From Mycobacterium fragae (lineage in GTDB: Bacteria > Actinomycetota > Actinomycetes > Mycobacteriales > Mycobacteriaceae), in assembly GCF_002102185.1 (NCBI RefSeq), contig NZ_LQOW01000022.1:1-60559 (forward strand): a DNA stretch of 60,559 nt. The letters run 5' to 3'. A model generated the notes under the pieces. That model was not told the origin of the DNA. It worked only from the letters and a program-made list of their open reading frames with translations, and ran no database searches. This document shows positions 37,337 through 56,776 of the stretch, in pieces. The position numbers and the translations under genes were made by a program. Positions within the stretch are counted from its first letter, which is position 1; each line of letters starts with the position of its first letter.

Positions 37337-39843
37337 TGCGCGTCCCATACAGCTGGCTGCGCGAGGTCGTCGCCCGCGGAGCGCCCGGCTGGGATGTGCC
37401 CGCGGAAGAACTCGAGCAGACGCTGCTGCGCATCGGCCACGAGGTCGAGGAGGTGATCGCGCTCGGCAGCGTCGACGGACCGCTGACTGTGGGGCGAGTA
37501 GTCGAGATCGAAGACCTCACCGAATTCAAGAAGCCGATCCGGGCCTGCCGGGTCGATGTGGGAGAAGATAAAGCGCGCGAAATCATCTGCGGGGCAACCA
37601 ACTTCGTGGTCGGCGACTTGGTGGTGGTGGCGTTGCCCGGGACGGTGCTGCCGGGCGGCTTCACCATCACCTCGCGCAAGACCTACGGCCGCACCTCAGA
37701 CGGCATGATCTGCTCGACGGCCGAACTCGGTTTGGCCGCAGACCATTCCGGGATCCTTGTGCTGCCGCCGGGAACCGCCGAGCCGGGTGCCGACGGCGTC
37801 GACGTGCTCGGGCTGGACGACGTGGTCTTTCACCTGGCCATCACCCCCGACCGCGGCTACTGCATGTCGGTTCGCGGGCTGGCGCGCGAGATCGCCTGCG
37901 CCTACGACCTCGACTTCGTCGACCCGGCCTCCAGCGATGTCGTGGAGGCGTTACCTGTTGAGGGACAGGCCTGGCCGCTGACCGTGCAACCCGGGACCGG
38001 TGTGCGCCGCTTCGCGCTGCGCCCGGTCACCGGGATGGACCCGACCGCCGTCACACCGTGGTGGCTGGAGCGACGGCTGCTGCTCTGCGGCATCCGGGCG
38101 ATCTCGCCGGCCGTCGACGCGACGAACTACGTGATGCTCGAGCTGGGCCATCCGATGCACGCGCACGACCTCAAGCGGATCAGCGGCGGCTTCGACGTGC
38201 GGTTTGCCCGGCCCGACGAGACCGTGGTCACCCTCGACGGCATCGAGCGCCGGCTCAATGACGCCGACGTGCTCATTGTCGACGACGTCTCGACCGCCGC
38301 GATCGGCGGCGTGATGGGGTCGGGCAGCACAGAGATGCGCGACGACTCCACCGACGTGCTGCTGGAGGCCGCGGTCTGGGATCCCGCGGCGATCACCCGC
38401 ACCGCGCGCCGGCTGCACTTGCCCAGCGAGGCCGCCCGACGCTACGAGCGTGCGGTCGACCCGGCCATCTCGGTGGCCGCGCTGGATCGTTGCGCCGCGC
38501 TGCTCGCCGAAATCGCGGGCGGCGTGGTGTCGCCGGCGCTGACCGACTGGCGGGGCGACCCGCCGGTGGGCGACTCGGCCGCCGACTGGGCTGGGCCGCC
38601 GATCCGGATCGGCGTCGACCTGCCCGACCGAACAGCCGGGCTGCAGTACCCGCCGGGTACGACGGCCAGACGGCTGACCCAGATCGGCGCCGCGGTCAGC
38701 GGTGACGGCGAAACCCTGACCGTCACGCCGCCGAGCTGGCGGCCCGATCTGCTGCAACCGGCCGATCTGGTCGAGGAGGTGCTGCGGCTGGAGGGGCTGG
38801 AACCCATCCCGTCGGTGCTGCCGTCGGCGCCGGCCGGACGTGGACTCACCGCCGAGCAGAAGCGGCGCCGCGCGATCGGCAAGGCGCTGGCGCTGTCCGG
38901 TTATGTCGAGGTGCTTCCGACGCCGTTTCTGCCGGCCGGCGTGTTCGACGACTGGGGGCTGCCCGCCGACGACCCGCGGCGTACCACCACCAAGGTGCTC
39001 AACCCGCTGGAGGCCGACCGACCGGACTTGGCCACCACGCTGCTGCCCGGGCTACTGGAAGCGCTGGCACGCAACGTGTCCCGCGGCATCGTCGACGTCG
39101 CGTTGTTCACCATCGCGCAGGTGGTCCAGCCGACCGAGCGGACCCGCGGTGTCGCGCTGATCCCCGTGGACCGCCGTCCCACTGATGCGGAGGTCGCCGA
39201 GCTCGACGCGTCTTTGCCGCGCCAACCACGACACGTCGCGGCGGTGCTGTCGGGGCTGCGGGAGCCGCGCGGCCCGTGGGGTGAAGGCCGGCGCGCCGAA
39301 CCGGCCGACGCGTTCGAGGCGGTCCGGATCATCGCCCGCGCCAGCGGGATCGCGGTGGTTCTGCGGGCTGCGCAATACCTGCCGTGGCATCCCGGCCGCT
39401 GCGCGGAAGTACTCATCGGCGACACGACGGTCGGCCACGCTGGGCAACTGCATCCTGCGGTGATCGAACGATCCGGCCTGCCGAAGGGCGCGTGCGCGGT
39501 CGAGTTGAACCTCGACGCGATGCCCATTGTCGATGCGTTGCCTGCGCCGCGGGTGTCGCCGTATCCGGCGGTATTCCAGGACGTCAGCATGGTGGTGGAC
39601 GCGAGCGTCGCGGCGCAGACGGTCGAAGATGCGGTGCGCGACGGCGCAGGGGAGTTGCTGGAGGATATCCGGTTGTTTGACGTGTACACCGGCCCGCAGG
39701 TCGGGGCGGATCGCAAGTCGTTGACGTTCGCCCTGCGGTTCCGAGCACCGGACCGCACGCTCACCGAGGACGAGGCCAGCGCGGCGCGGGACGCCGCGGT
39801 GCGCTGTGCCGCCGACCGCGTAGGCGCGGTCCTGCGGGCTTAG
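37336..39843 (+). CDS. pheT: Phenylalanyl-tRNA synthetase beta subunit
   Basis: This 835-aa subunit carries tRNA binding and editing. Domains in order are the EMAP-like tRNA-binding fold (residues about 40-150, [18 protein letters not shown]), B3/B4 editing core ([29 protein letters not shown]), B5, a catalytically inactive class II core, and the C-terminal FDX-anticodon-binding domain ([25 protein letters not shown]...[19 protein letters not shown]). The length is usual for actinobacteria. Confidence 0.97.
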
Positions 39844-39856
39844 CTTGACCGTTTGA

Positions 39857-42221
<2,365 letters not shown>

Positions 42222-42225
<4 letters not shown>

Positions 42226-43099
42226 CTACAAGCGAACTGCCCGCCCGGGTCAAGGCCCAGGTGCTGGCCGAGGCCCTGCCGTGGCTCAAGCAGTTGCACG
42301 GCAAGATCGTCGTCGTCAAATACGGCGGCAACGCGATGACCGACGACGTCCTGCGACACGCGTTCGCCGCCGACATGGCGTTCCTGCGTAATTGCGGCAT
42401 TCATCCCGTGGTGGTGCACGGCGGAGGGCCGCAGATCAGCGCCATGCTGCAGCGGCTCGGCATCCACGGTGACTTCAAGGGCGGCTTCCGGGTCACCACG
42501 CCCGAAGTTCTCGACGTAGCGCGGATGGTGTTGTTCGGCCAGGTCGGCCGCGAACTGGTCAACCTGATCAACGCGCACGGGCCCTATGCCGTCGGCATCA
42601 CCGGTGAGGACGCACAGCTGTTCACCGCGGTGCGGCGCAGCGTCACCGTCGACGGCGTGGCCACCGACATCGGGCTGGTGGGAAACGTCGACCACGTCAA
42701 CACCGCCGCGGTGCTTGATCTCATTGCAGCGCATCGCATCCCCGTAGTCTCGACGCTTGCGCCGGACAGTGACGGCGTGGTGCACAACATCAACGCCGAC
42801 ACCGCGGCGGCGGCACTGGCCGAAGCGCTGGGCGCCGAAAAGCTCTTGGTGCTCACCGACATCGACGGGTTGTACACCCGGTGGCCGAACCGCGATTCGC
42901 TGGTCAGCGAAATCGACGCTGCCACATTGGCGCAGCTGCTGCCGACGCTGGAGGCCGGCATGATCCCCAAGGTCGAGGCGTGTCTGCGCGCTGTGGGCGG
43001 CGGTGTGCCGAGCGCGCACATCATCGACGGCCGGGTCGAACACTGCGTGCTGGTCGAGCTGTTCACCGATGCGGGCACCGGCACCAAGGTGGTGAGCGC

Positions 43100-43103
<4 letters not shown>
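42222..43103 (+). CDS. argB: Acetylglutamate kinase
   Basis: This 293-aa amino-acid kinase phosphorylates N-acetylglutamate. Visible motifs are [10 protein letters not shown] (phosphate-binding), [11 protein letters not shown], and the C-terminal [31 protein letters not shown]. The N-terminal [11 protein letters not shown] helix is typical of arginine-inhibited forms. The ATG overlaps argJ's stop by 4 nt. Confidence 0.97.
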
Positions 43104-45698
<2,595 letters not shown>

Positions 45699-45715
45699 CG
45701 TAAGGAGATTGGTCG

Positions 45716-48336
<2,621 letters not shown>

Positions 48337-48403
48337 GGATCCCACAAACTTTGCTGGGCTGCGCCTATGTCCCGGGCTGACCCTCGAAATCGAAGCGATC
48401 AAG

Positions 48404-48409
48404 TAAACT
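48404..48409 (+). promoter_or_regulatory. Candidate -10 of the type III PKS gene
   Basis: TAAACT lies 64 nt before the PKS ATG in the 137-bp argH-PKS gap, a plausible sigma-A -10. No strong -35 is seen, and no terminator of the arg operon is apparent in the gap. Confidence 0.35.
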
Positions 48410-48473
48410 GCCGGGATTGGGCTATCCGGTTGAACCCCTCAGCCGGGATCCTCGTGTACAGGGGATGGGCACT

Positions 48474-49535
48474 ATGAGCGTCATCGCCGGTGTGCAATGC
48501 GCATTGCCACCGCACCGCTACACCCAAAGCGAGATCACCGATGCCTTTGTCGCCTTCCCGCGTCTGGCAGGCCACGAGAAGATACTTCGGCAGCTCCACG
48601 CGAGCTCCAAGGTGAACGCCCGTCATGTCGTGCTGCCGCTGGAGAAAATCGGGTCACTGACCGGCTTCGCCGCGGCGAATGAAGCGTTCATCGAACACGC
48701 CGTCAAACTCGGGTCTGCGGCGCTGGCGGGGGCACTCGAGGAGGCGGGCCTAAAGCCCCAGGACCTCGACGTGATCATCACGACGACCGTCACCGGCATA
48801 GCGGTGCCGTCGCTGGACGCTCGAATCGCCGCAGAGCTTGGCCTGCGCCCTGACGTGCGGCGCCTCCCGATCTTCGGCCTGGGCTGCGTTGCCGGCGCGG
48901 CCGGCGTAGCCCGACTGCACGATTATCTGCGCGGCGCGCCCGACGACGTCGCGGCCCTGATATCGGTGGAGCTGTGCTCACTGACCTACGCCGGGGCCAA
49001 GCCGACGTTGCCCACGCTGGTCGGCAGCGCGCTGTTCGGTGATGGGGCAGGTGCAGTGGTGGCGGTCGGCGAGCGTCGGGCCGAACAGATCCGCGCCGGC
49101 GGTCCCGCGGTCATCGATTCGGTCAGTCATCTCTACCCGGATTCCCTGCGCACGATGGGCTGGGATGTCGGCGACAACGGGCTCGAGCTGGTGCTGTCAC
49201 CGGACCTGCCGGCAGTCGTCGAGCGGTTCATGCCTGACGACGTCACCAAGTTCCTGGCCGGGCACGGCCTGACCACCGCCGACATCGGCGCCTGGGTCAG
49301 CCATCCGGGTGGTCCCAAAATCATCGAGGCGCTCGTCGAAACCCTCGGCCTGCCTCCAGACGCGCTGGAGCTGACCTGGCGGTCACTCAGCGAGGTGGGC
49401 AATCTGTCGTCGGCATCGGTGCTGCACGTATTGCGCGACACCATCTCCAAGCCGCCGCCCAGCGGAAGCCCGGGGCTGATGATGGCAATGGGCCCGGGAT
49501 TCTGCTCTGAGCTCGTGTTGTTGCAGTGGCGCTGA
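48474..49535 (+). CDS. Type III polyketide synthase (Pks10/Pks11-like)
   Basis: This 353-aa chalcone-synthase-like homodimer extends acyl starters with malonyl-CoA. The catalytic triad is present: Cys in [11 protein letters not shown], His in VSHPGGPK and Asn in [10 protein letters not shown]. Mycobacterial relatives make long-chain alkylpyrones. ATG at 48474 gives exactly the length of the M. tuberculosis homologues. In M. tuberculosis several modular PKS genes (pks7/8/17/9) follow; here the next gene is the ABC-F protein, so this type III PKS stands alone. Confidence 0.92.
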   Translation: MSVIAGVQCALPPHRYTQSEITDAFVAFPRLAGHEKILRQLHASSKVNARHVVLPLEKIGSLTGFAAANEAFIEHAVKLGSAALAGALEEAGLKPQDLDVIITTTVTGIAVPSLDARIAAELGLRPDVRRLPIFGLGCVAGAAGVARLHDYLRGAPDDVAALISVELCSLTYAGAKPTLPTLVGSALFGDGAGAVVAVGERRAEQIRAGGPAVIDSVSHLYPDSLRTMGWDVGDNGLELVLSPDLPAVVERFMPDDVTKFLAGHGLTTADIGAWVSHPGGPKIIEALVETLGLPPDALELTWRSLSEVGNLSSASVLHVLRDTISKPPPSGSPGLMMAMGPGFCSELVLLQWR

Positions 49536-49542
49536 ACGAGGC

Positions 49543-51303
<1,761 letters not shown>

Positions 51304-51396
51304 AGCCCCAAACTACGACGGGCGCTACGGTGTCCAAAGCGCCGGGCCCGACCTCGGTGATGTGCCAGAATGTGCAGGTCAATCAGGGGAGCAACG

Positions 51397-54390
51397 GTGG
51401 ATTTGAATCTATCAGCGATCACTCGACCGGTTTCAGCGGTCACCAGACCGGTCGAGCGGTTGATGGCGACAGCGCAGAACGGCCTGGAAGTCTTGAGGCT
51501 CGGCGGATTGGAGACCGGTACGGTCCCGTCGCCGTTCCAGGTCGTCGAGAGCGTGCCGATGTACAAACTCCGGCGGTACTTTCCGCCGGACACCCGGCCC
51601 GGCCAGCCGCCCGCGGGACCCCCGGTGTTGCTGGTGCACCCGATGATGATGTCGGCGAACATGTGGGACGTCACCCGGGACGAAGGGGCGGTCGGCATTC
51701 TGCACGCCGCCGGCCTGGACCCCTGGGTGATCGACTTCGGCTCACCGGACAAGGTCGAGGGCGGCATGCGCCGAAACCTCGCCGACCACATCGTCGCGCT
51801 GAGCGAGGCAATCGACACGACCGTCGAGGCCACCGGTCAGGACGTCCATCTGGCCGGCTATTCCCAGGGCGGGATGTTCTGCTACCAGGCGGCGGCCTAC
51901 CGACGGTCGAAAAGCATTGCCAGCGTTGTGGCGTTCGGTTCGCCGGTCGATACCCTGGCGGCGCTACCGATGGGCATTCCGCCCAACCTGGCCGCGGCCA
52001 CCGCCAACTTCATGGCCGACCATGTCTTCAACCGGCTTGATATTCCAAGTTGGTTGGCGCGCATGGGCTTTCAGATGATGGATCCGCTCAAGACAGCCAA
52101 GGCGCGCATCGACTTCGTGCGCCAGCTGCACGATCGCGAGGCGTTGCTGCCCCGCGAAGCGCAGCGCAGGTTCCTGGAGTCCGAGGGTTGGATCGCCTGG
52201 TCCGGCCCGGCGGTCTCGGAGCTGCTCAAGCAGTTCATCGCCCACAACCGGATGATGACCGGCGGTTTCGCGATCAACGGGCAACTGGTGACGCTGACCG
52301 ACATCACCTGCCCCGTACTGGCTTTCGTCGGCGAGGTCGACGACATCGGGCAGCCGCCCGCCGTGCGCGGGATCCGGCGCGCGGCCCCCAATGCCGAGGT
52401 GTACGAGTACTGCCTGCGCGCGGGCCATTTCGGTTTGGTGGTGGGCTCCAAGGCGGCGCAGCAGTCTTGGCCTACTGTCGCCGATTGGGTGCTGTGGATT
52501 TCCGGGCGGGCACCCAAACCGGAGAGCATCGTGCTGATGGCCGATCAGCCGGCCGAGAGCACCGATCGGGGCGTGGCGATGAGTTCCCGTGTGGCGCACG
52601 GCATCGGCGAGGCGTCCGAGGTGGCGCTCGCACTCGCCCGCGGCGCAGCCGACGCGGTGGTGGCGGCGAACAAGTCCGTTCGCACCCTGGCCGTCGAGAC
52701 CGTGCGGACGTTGCCGCGACTGGCCCGGCTGGGGCAGATCAACGACCACACCCGCATCTCGTTGGGCCGGATCATCGGGGAACAGGCGCATGACGCACCC
52801 GACGGCGAATTCCTGCTCTTCGACGGGCGCGTGCACACCTACGAGGCGGTGAACCGGCGGATCGACAACGTCGTGCGCGGCCTGATCGACGTGGGGGTCC
52901 GCCAGGGTGAGCACGTCGGCATGCTGATGGAAACCCGGCCGAGCGCCCTGGTGGCGATTGCCGCGCTGTCGCGGCTGGGTGCGGTCGCAGTGCTGTTGCG
53001 CCCCGACGCCGATCTGGCCGAATCGGTCCGGATCGGGGGAGTGACCGAGATCCTCACTGATCCACCGAATCTCGAAACCGCACGCCAATTGCCCGGCCAG
53101 ATACTGGTTCTCGGTGGCGGTGAATCCCGCGACCTGCACGTCCCGGATGACGCCGGCGTCATCGACATGGAGCAGATCGACCCAGACGCCGTCGAGTTGC
53201 CCGCCTGGTACCGGGCCAATCCGGGGCTGGCGCGGGATCTGGCGTTCGTCGCGTTCAGCACAGCCGGCGGCCAGCTTGTGGCCAAGCAGATCACCAACTA
53301 CCGATGGGCGCTCTCGGCGTTCGGAACCGCCTCGACCGCAGCCCTGGGCCGCGGCGACACCGTGTACTGCCTGACTCCGTTGCACCACGAGTCGGGGTTA
53401 CTGGTCAGCCTGGGCGGCGCAGTGGTCGGCGGCGCGCGCATCGCGTTGTCTCGCGGTCTGCGCCCCGACCGGTTCGTCGCCGAAGTGCGCCAATACGGCG
53501 TCACCGTGGTGTCCTACACCTGGGCCATGCTTCGCGAAGTCATCGACGACCCGCAGTTCGTGCTGCACGGCAATCACCCGGTGCGGCTGTTCATCGGCTC
53601 AGGTATGCCGACCGGGCTGTGGCAGCGGGTTGTCGACCTGTTCGCGCCCGCACATGTGGTCGAGTTCTTCGCGACCACCGACGGGCATGCGGTGCTGGCC
53701 AACGTGTCCGGCGCCAAGATCGGCAGCAAGGGGCGGCCGCTGCCCGGAGCCGGACGGGTGGAACTGGGCGCCTACGACGCCGATGGCGACCTGATCCGGG
53801 AAAACGACCGCGGGCTGGTCCAGGTCGCAGCTGCGGACGAAGTTGGCGTCCTGCTCGCCGAGCCGCGCGGACCGATCGATCCCAGCGCCTCGGTCAAGCG
53901 CGGCGTGTTCGCTCCGGCCGACACCTGGATATCCACCGAGTATCTGTTCCGTCGCGACGCCGACGGGGATTTCTGGCTGGTGGGCAGGCGCGGCTCTGCG
54001 GTGCGCACCCCGCGCGGCCTGGTGTATTGCGAACCGATCACCGATGCGCTCGGCCTCATCCCGGCTGCCGACCTGGTGGTGACCTATGGGGTGCCGGCGC
54101 ACGGCAAGCTGCTCGTTGTGTCGGCGCTGACGCTGCGGCCGGGGGCGTCGATCACGGCGGCGGATCTGACCGAGGCGGTGGCGGCGATGCCGACCGGGTT
54201 GGGACCCGATGTCGTATACGTGGTGCCGGAGATGAAGCTGAGCGCCAGCTACCGTCCGATGGCCGGCGCCCTGCGCGCGGCCGGGATTCCCAAGCCGGGA
54301 CGCCATGCCTGGTACTACGACGCCGCGGTCAACCAATTCAAGCGGTTGACGGCCACCGTACGAGCCGAGATGACCGGCGGCCACGCGTGA
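51397..54390 (+). CDS. Lipase/acyl-CoA-ligase-like fusion protein (Rv1683-like)
   Basis: This 997-aa fusion has an N-terminal alpha/beta hydrolase related to PHA synthases (about residues 70-370, nucleophile in LAGYSQGGMFCY). A C-terminal AMP-binding-like domain (about residues 470-990) follows. In the second domain the P-loop is degenerate (FSTAGGQLVAKQ instead of the SGTTG-K pattern) and the later TGD-type motif reads STEYLF; ATTDGH stands for the A5 motif. So acyl-CoA synthetase activity is doubtful. GTG at 51397 follows GGGGAGC. Linked in the literature to triacylglycerol turnover; that is family information, not visible here. Confidence 0.85.
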   Translation: MDLNLSAITRPVSAVTRPVERLMATAQNGLEVLRLGGLETGTVPSPFQVVESVPMYKLRRYFPPDTRPGQPPAGPPVLLVHPMMMSANMWDVTRDEGAVGILHAAGLDPWVIDFGSPDKVEGGMRRNLADHIVALSEAIDTTVEATGQDVHLAGYSQGGMFCYQAAAYRRSKSIASVVAFGSPVDTLAALPMGIPPNLAAATANFMADHVFNRLDIPSWLARMGFQMMDPLKTAKARIDFVRQLHDREALLPREAQRRFLESEGWIAWSGPAVSELLKQFIAHNRMMTGGFAINGQLVTLTDITCPVLAFVGEVDDIGQPPAVRGIRRAAPNAEVYEYCLRAGHFGLVVGSKAAQQSWPTVADWVLWISGRAPKPESIVLMADQPAESTDRGVAMSSRVAHGIGEASEVALALARGAADAVVAANKSVRTLAVETVRTLPRLARLGQINDHTRISLGRIIGEQAHDAPDGEFLLFDGRVHTYEAVNRRIDNVVRGLIDVGVRQGEHVGMLMETRPSALVAIAALSRLGAVAVLLRPDADLAESVRIGGVTEILTDPPNLETARQLPGQILVLGGGESRDLHVPDDAGVIDMEQIDPDAVELPAWYRANPGLARDLAFVAFSTAGGQLVAKQITNYRWALSAFGTASTAALGRGDTVYCLTPLHHESGLLVSLGGAVVGGARIALSRGLRPDRFVAEVRQYGVTVVSYTWAMLREVIDDPQFVLHGNHPVRLFIGSGMPTGLWQRVVDLFAPAHVVEFFATTDGHAVLANVSGAKIGSKGRPLPGAGRVELGAYDADGDLIRENDRGLVQVAAADEVGVLLAEPRGPIDPSASVKRGVFAPADTWISTEYLFRRDADGDFWLVGRRGSAVRTPRGLVYCEPITDALGLIPAADLVVTYGVPAHGKLLVVSALTLRPGASITAADLTEAVAAMPTGLGPDVVYVVPEMKLSASYRPMAGALRAAGIPKPGRHAWYYDAAVNQFKRLTATVRAEMTGGHA

Positions 54391-54599
54391 TCGACGAAAC
54401 GCTGCTGAGCATTCTCGTGTGTCCGGCCGACCGCGGTCCGCTGCTGCTGGTCGACGAGATGCTCTACAACCCGCGACTGCGGCGCGCCTATCGAATCGAG
54501 GACGACATCCCGGTGCTGCTGATCGACGAGGCCACCGAGGTGAGCGACGACGAGCACGCCCGGCTCATGGCGCGGGCCACTCCGGCAGCTCCCCAGTGA
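54387..54599 (+). CDS. Trm112-like protein (Rv1684-like)
   Basis: This 70-aa small protein begins MIDETLLSILVCPADRGPLLL, the core of Trm112/UPF0434 proteins, which often partner methyltransferases or act as zinc-binding chaperones. Only one CP pair is obvious. GTG at 54387 overlaps the preceding gene by 4 nt. Its 3' end overlaps the convergent TetR gene by 35 nt. Confidence 0.8.
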   Translation: MIDETLLSILVCPADRGPLLLVDEMLYNPRLRRAYRIEDDIPVLLIDEATEVSDDEHARLMARATPAAPQ

Positions 54600-55185
54600 G
54601 ATAGCGCTGCAGGTTCGGTGCGATGGTCTCGGCGATCTGCTCCGCCGGCAGCGACGCGAACGGCTGCAGCTCGAGGATGTAGCGTGCCATCAGAACACCG
54701 GCGACCTGCGATGCCACGAATTCCGCACGGATGATTCCGCTTCCGGGCGGGTTGTCCACCCGCGCGGCGATTTCTTCGATGACCACCTCGCGCATGAACG
54801 TTCGCACCAGACCGACGTCGGCCCCGGAAAGCAGCGACCGAATCGTCGCGATCACGATGGCGCCGAGTTCAGAGTCCCACAGCGGCAACAACAGTGACGG
54901 CAGTTTGTAGCCGAGTTCCTCGACGGGCGCGTCGCGCAACGGCCCGAGTATCGTCATCGGGTCGATCGGGATGCGGATCGCGGCGGTGAACAACCGCTCC
55001 TTGGTTCCGTAGTAGTGGTGCACCAGCGCCGAATCCACACCGGCCGCGGCCGCCACGGCCCGTATCGACGTCTTGTCGAATCCGTTGCGGGCGAACAACT
55101 CCCGGGCGTTGACCAGGATCCGCTCGCGAGTGTCGGAGGCGCCGGGAGGACGTCCGGGCCGTTTGCGGTTCGCGTGGGTGACCAT
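54565..55185 (-). CDS. TetR-family regulator (Rv1685c-like)
   Basis: This 206-aa repressor has an N-terminal helix-turn-helix (RERILVNARELFARNGFDKTSIRAVAAAAGVDSALVHHYYGTKERLF) and a ligand-binding C-terminus. It is the last gene of the ABC operon, 4 nt after the permease, and probably binds the twin palindromes at the operon's start (56683-56713). Confidence 0.92.
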   Translation of the reverse strand: MVTHANRKRPGRPPGASDTRERILVNARELFARNGFDKTSIRAVAAAAGVDSALVHHYYGTKERLFTAAIRIPIDPMTILGPLRDAPVEELGYKLPSLLLPLWDSELGAIVIATIRSLLSGADVGLVRTFMREVVIEEIAARVDNPPGSGIIRAEFVASQVAGVLMARYILELQPFASLPAEQIAETIAPNLQRYLTGELPEWPAP

Positions 55186-55189
55186 CGAG

Positions 55190-56008
55190 TCAGGGCGTCC
55201 GCCGGCGCAGCGTCGCGGCGGCCAGGCACAGCGCCGCGACAGCGAAGCACATCACCACGACGATGTCGCGCACCGCGATCCCGGTCAGCTCGGTATGTGC
55301 GCCCACCTGTTGCAGGGCCTCCAGCGCATAGCTGGCCGGCAGCACATTGCTGATCCACTGCAGCCAGGTCGCCATAAGCGCCCGGGGGACGATGATCCCG
55401 GCCAGCAGCAGCTGGGGAACCATCACCAGCGGTATGAACTGCACGGCTTGAAACTCGGTGCGGGCGAAAGCACTACAGAGCAGCCCCAGGCCGACGCCGA
55501 GCACGGCGTTGACGATCGCGATCACGAATACCCATAGCGGACTGCCCGCGGTGTCGAAGCCGAGGAACCAAAACGACACGATGCAGGCCAAAACGGCTTG
55601 TGTGGCTGCGGCGATCGAGAACGCGGACCCGTAGGCGATGAGCAGGTCGAGCCTGCGCAGCGGCGTGGTCAGGATCCGCTCCAGCGTCCCCGAGGCGCGT
55701 TCGCGCTGCATCGTGATCGACGTGATGATGAACATCAAGAAGAGCGGGAAGAGGCCCAGAAGGATCAGGCAGGCGTTGTTGAACGGCGACGGCGTGCCCG
55801 GCGGGTGCGGCGCGTTCTCGAACATGAAGTACATCAGCGTGATGACCAGGATCGGCACCAGCAATATCATCGCGATGCTGCGCCGGTCGGCGGCCAGCTG
55901 GCGCAAAATCCGCGCCGTGGTCGCGGTGTAACCCTTCAGCCCTAGCCGGCTTGGCGCATAGTGCTGCGCTTGATGATGGACAGAAACGCGTCCTCCAGTG
56001 ACGTGCAT
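55190..56008 (-). CDS. ABC-2-type transporter permease (Rv1686c-like)
   Basis: This 272-aa protein has six hydrophobic helices of the ABC-2 type, with the signature region RERASGTLERILTTPLRRLDLLIAY and FARTEFQAVQFIPLVMVPQLLLAGII. It partners the overlapping ATPase as an exporter, perhaps of a drug or lipid. The only ATG before the first helix is at 56008, a 67-nt overlap with the ATPase gene. Confidence 0.9.
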   Translation of the reverse strand: MHVTGGRVSVHHQAQHYAPSRLGLKGYTATTARILRQLAADRRSIAMILLVPILVITLMYFMFENAPHPPGTPSPFNNACLILLGLFPLFLMFIITSITMQRERASGTLERILTTPLRRLDLLIAYGSAFSIAAATQAVLACIVSFWFLGFDTAGSPLWVFVIAIVNAVLGVGLGLLCSAFARTEFQAVQFIPLVMVPQLLLAGIIVPRALMATWLQWISNVLPASYALEALQQVGAHTELTGIAVRDIVVVMCFAVAALCLAAATLRRRTP

Positions 56009-56706
56009 CCGGTGTCCTCTCGTAGTTGGGTCGGGGTGGTGTGGGCGACCAGGTGACCGTCCCGCAACAGCAGCAGGTCACCGCAATGGTCGGCTTCGTC
56101 CATCACGTGGCTGGAGACCAGCAGTGTGGTCCCGGCGCGGGCCAGTTCGTTGAACTGCTCCCAAAGATCCGCCCGCAGCACGGGATCCAGGCCCACTGTG
56201 GGTTCGTCGAGGACCAACAACTCGGGCTGGCACACCAGCGCACAGGCCAGCGACACCCGGGTGCGTTGCCCGCCGGACAGATTGCCGCAATAGGCGGTGC
56301 GGTGATCGGCCAGTCCCACCCGTTCGATGGCGAAGTCGGCGGCGTGGCTGTCGAAACCGTAGAGCGATGCAAAATAGCGAACGTTGTCGATGATGCGTAG
56401 GTCGTTGTAGATGGTCGGGTCCTGGGGCAGGTATCCGACCCGGCGGCGCAGGGCGGCGGACCCGGCCGGTTGGCCGAGAACGGTGACGCTGCCTGAAGCC
56501 ACGATCTGAGTGCCCACCACGCACCGGATGAATGTGGTTTTGCCGCAACCGGACGGACCAAGCAGACCCGTGATGGCGCCGCGGGCTATCTGCACCGAGA
56601 AGTCATGCAGGGCGGGGCGTTTGCCGCGGATCACCCGCAAGTGCTTGATGTCGATGGCGGTCTCGCGGCCGTTCGAGAATAATTCATCACTTGATGAAGT
56701 CATCAT
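55942..56706 (-). CDS. ABC transporter ATP-binding protein (Rv1687c-like), leaderless
   Basis: This 254-aa ATPase has Walker A GPSGCGKTTF, signature NLSGGQRTRV and Walker B LLVLDEPTVGLD. ATG at 56706 was chosen because TTGACA-17-GATATT ends 7 nt before it and because it matches the recalled 255-aa length; a longer frame starting at 56787 would include the promoter. The mRNA would be leaderless. The first codons overlap the operator palindromes, so repression and start-codon position coincide. Confidence 0.92.
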   Translation of the reverse strand: MMTSSSDELFSNGRETAIDIKHLRVIRGKRPALHDFSVQIARGAITGLLGPSGCGKTTFIRCVVGTQIVASGSVTVLGQPAGSAALRRRVGYLPQDPTIYNDLRIIDNVRYFASLYGFDSHAADFAIERVGLADHRTAYCGNLSGGQRTRVSLACALVCQPELLVLDEPTVGLDPVLRADLWEQFNELARAGTTLLVSSHVMDEADHCGDLLLLRDGHLVAHTTPTQLREDTGCTSLEDAFLSIIKRSTMRQAG

Positions 56707-56742
56707 ATGATGAAATATCCGCCCCTCTTGCTCAGTTGTCAA
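56683..56742 (-). promoter_or_regulatory. Promoter and twin TetR operators of the ABC operon
   Basis: On the minus strand TTGACA (56737-56742), a 17-bp spacer and GATATT (56714-56719) form a near-consensus sigma-A promoter. Immediately downstream lie two palindromes: TCATCATATGATGA (56700-56713, perfect 14 bp) and TTCATCA-CT-TGATGAA (56683-56698, plus strand). Centres are 16 bp apart, as for two adjacent dimers. The first covers the transcription start and start codon, so bound repressor should block initiation. Confidence 0.85.
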
Positions 56743-56776
56743 GAGGGATCCTTGCTGAAGTCGCGACCGGTCGAGG

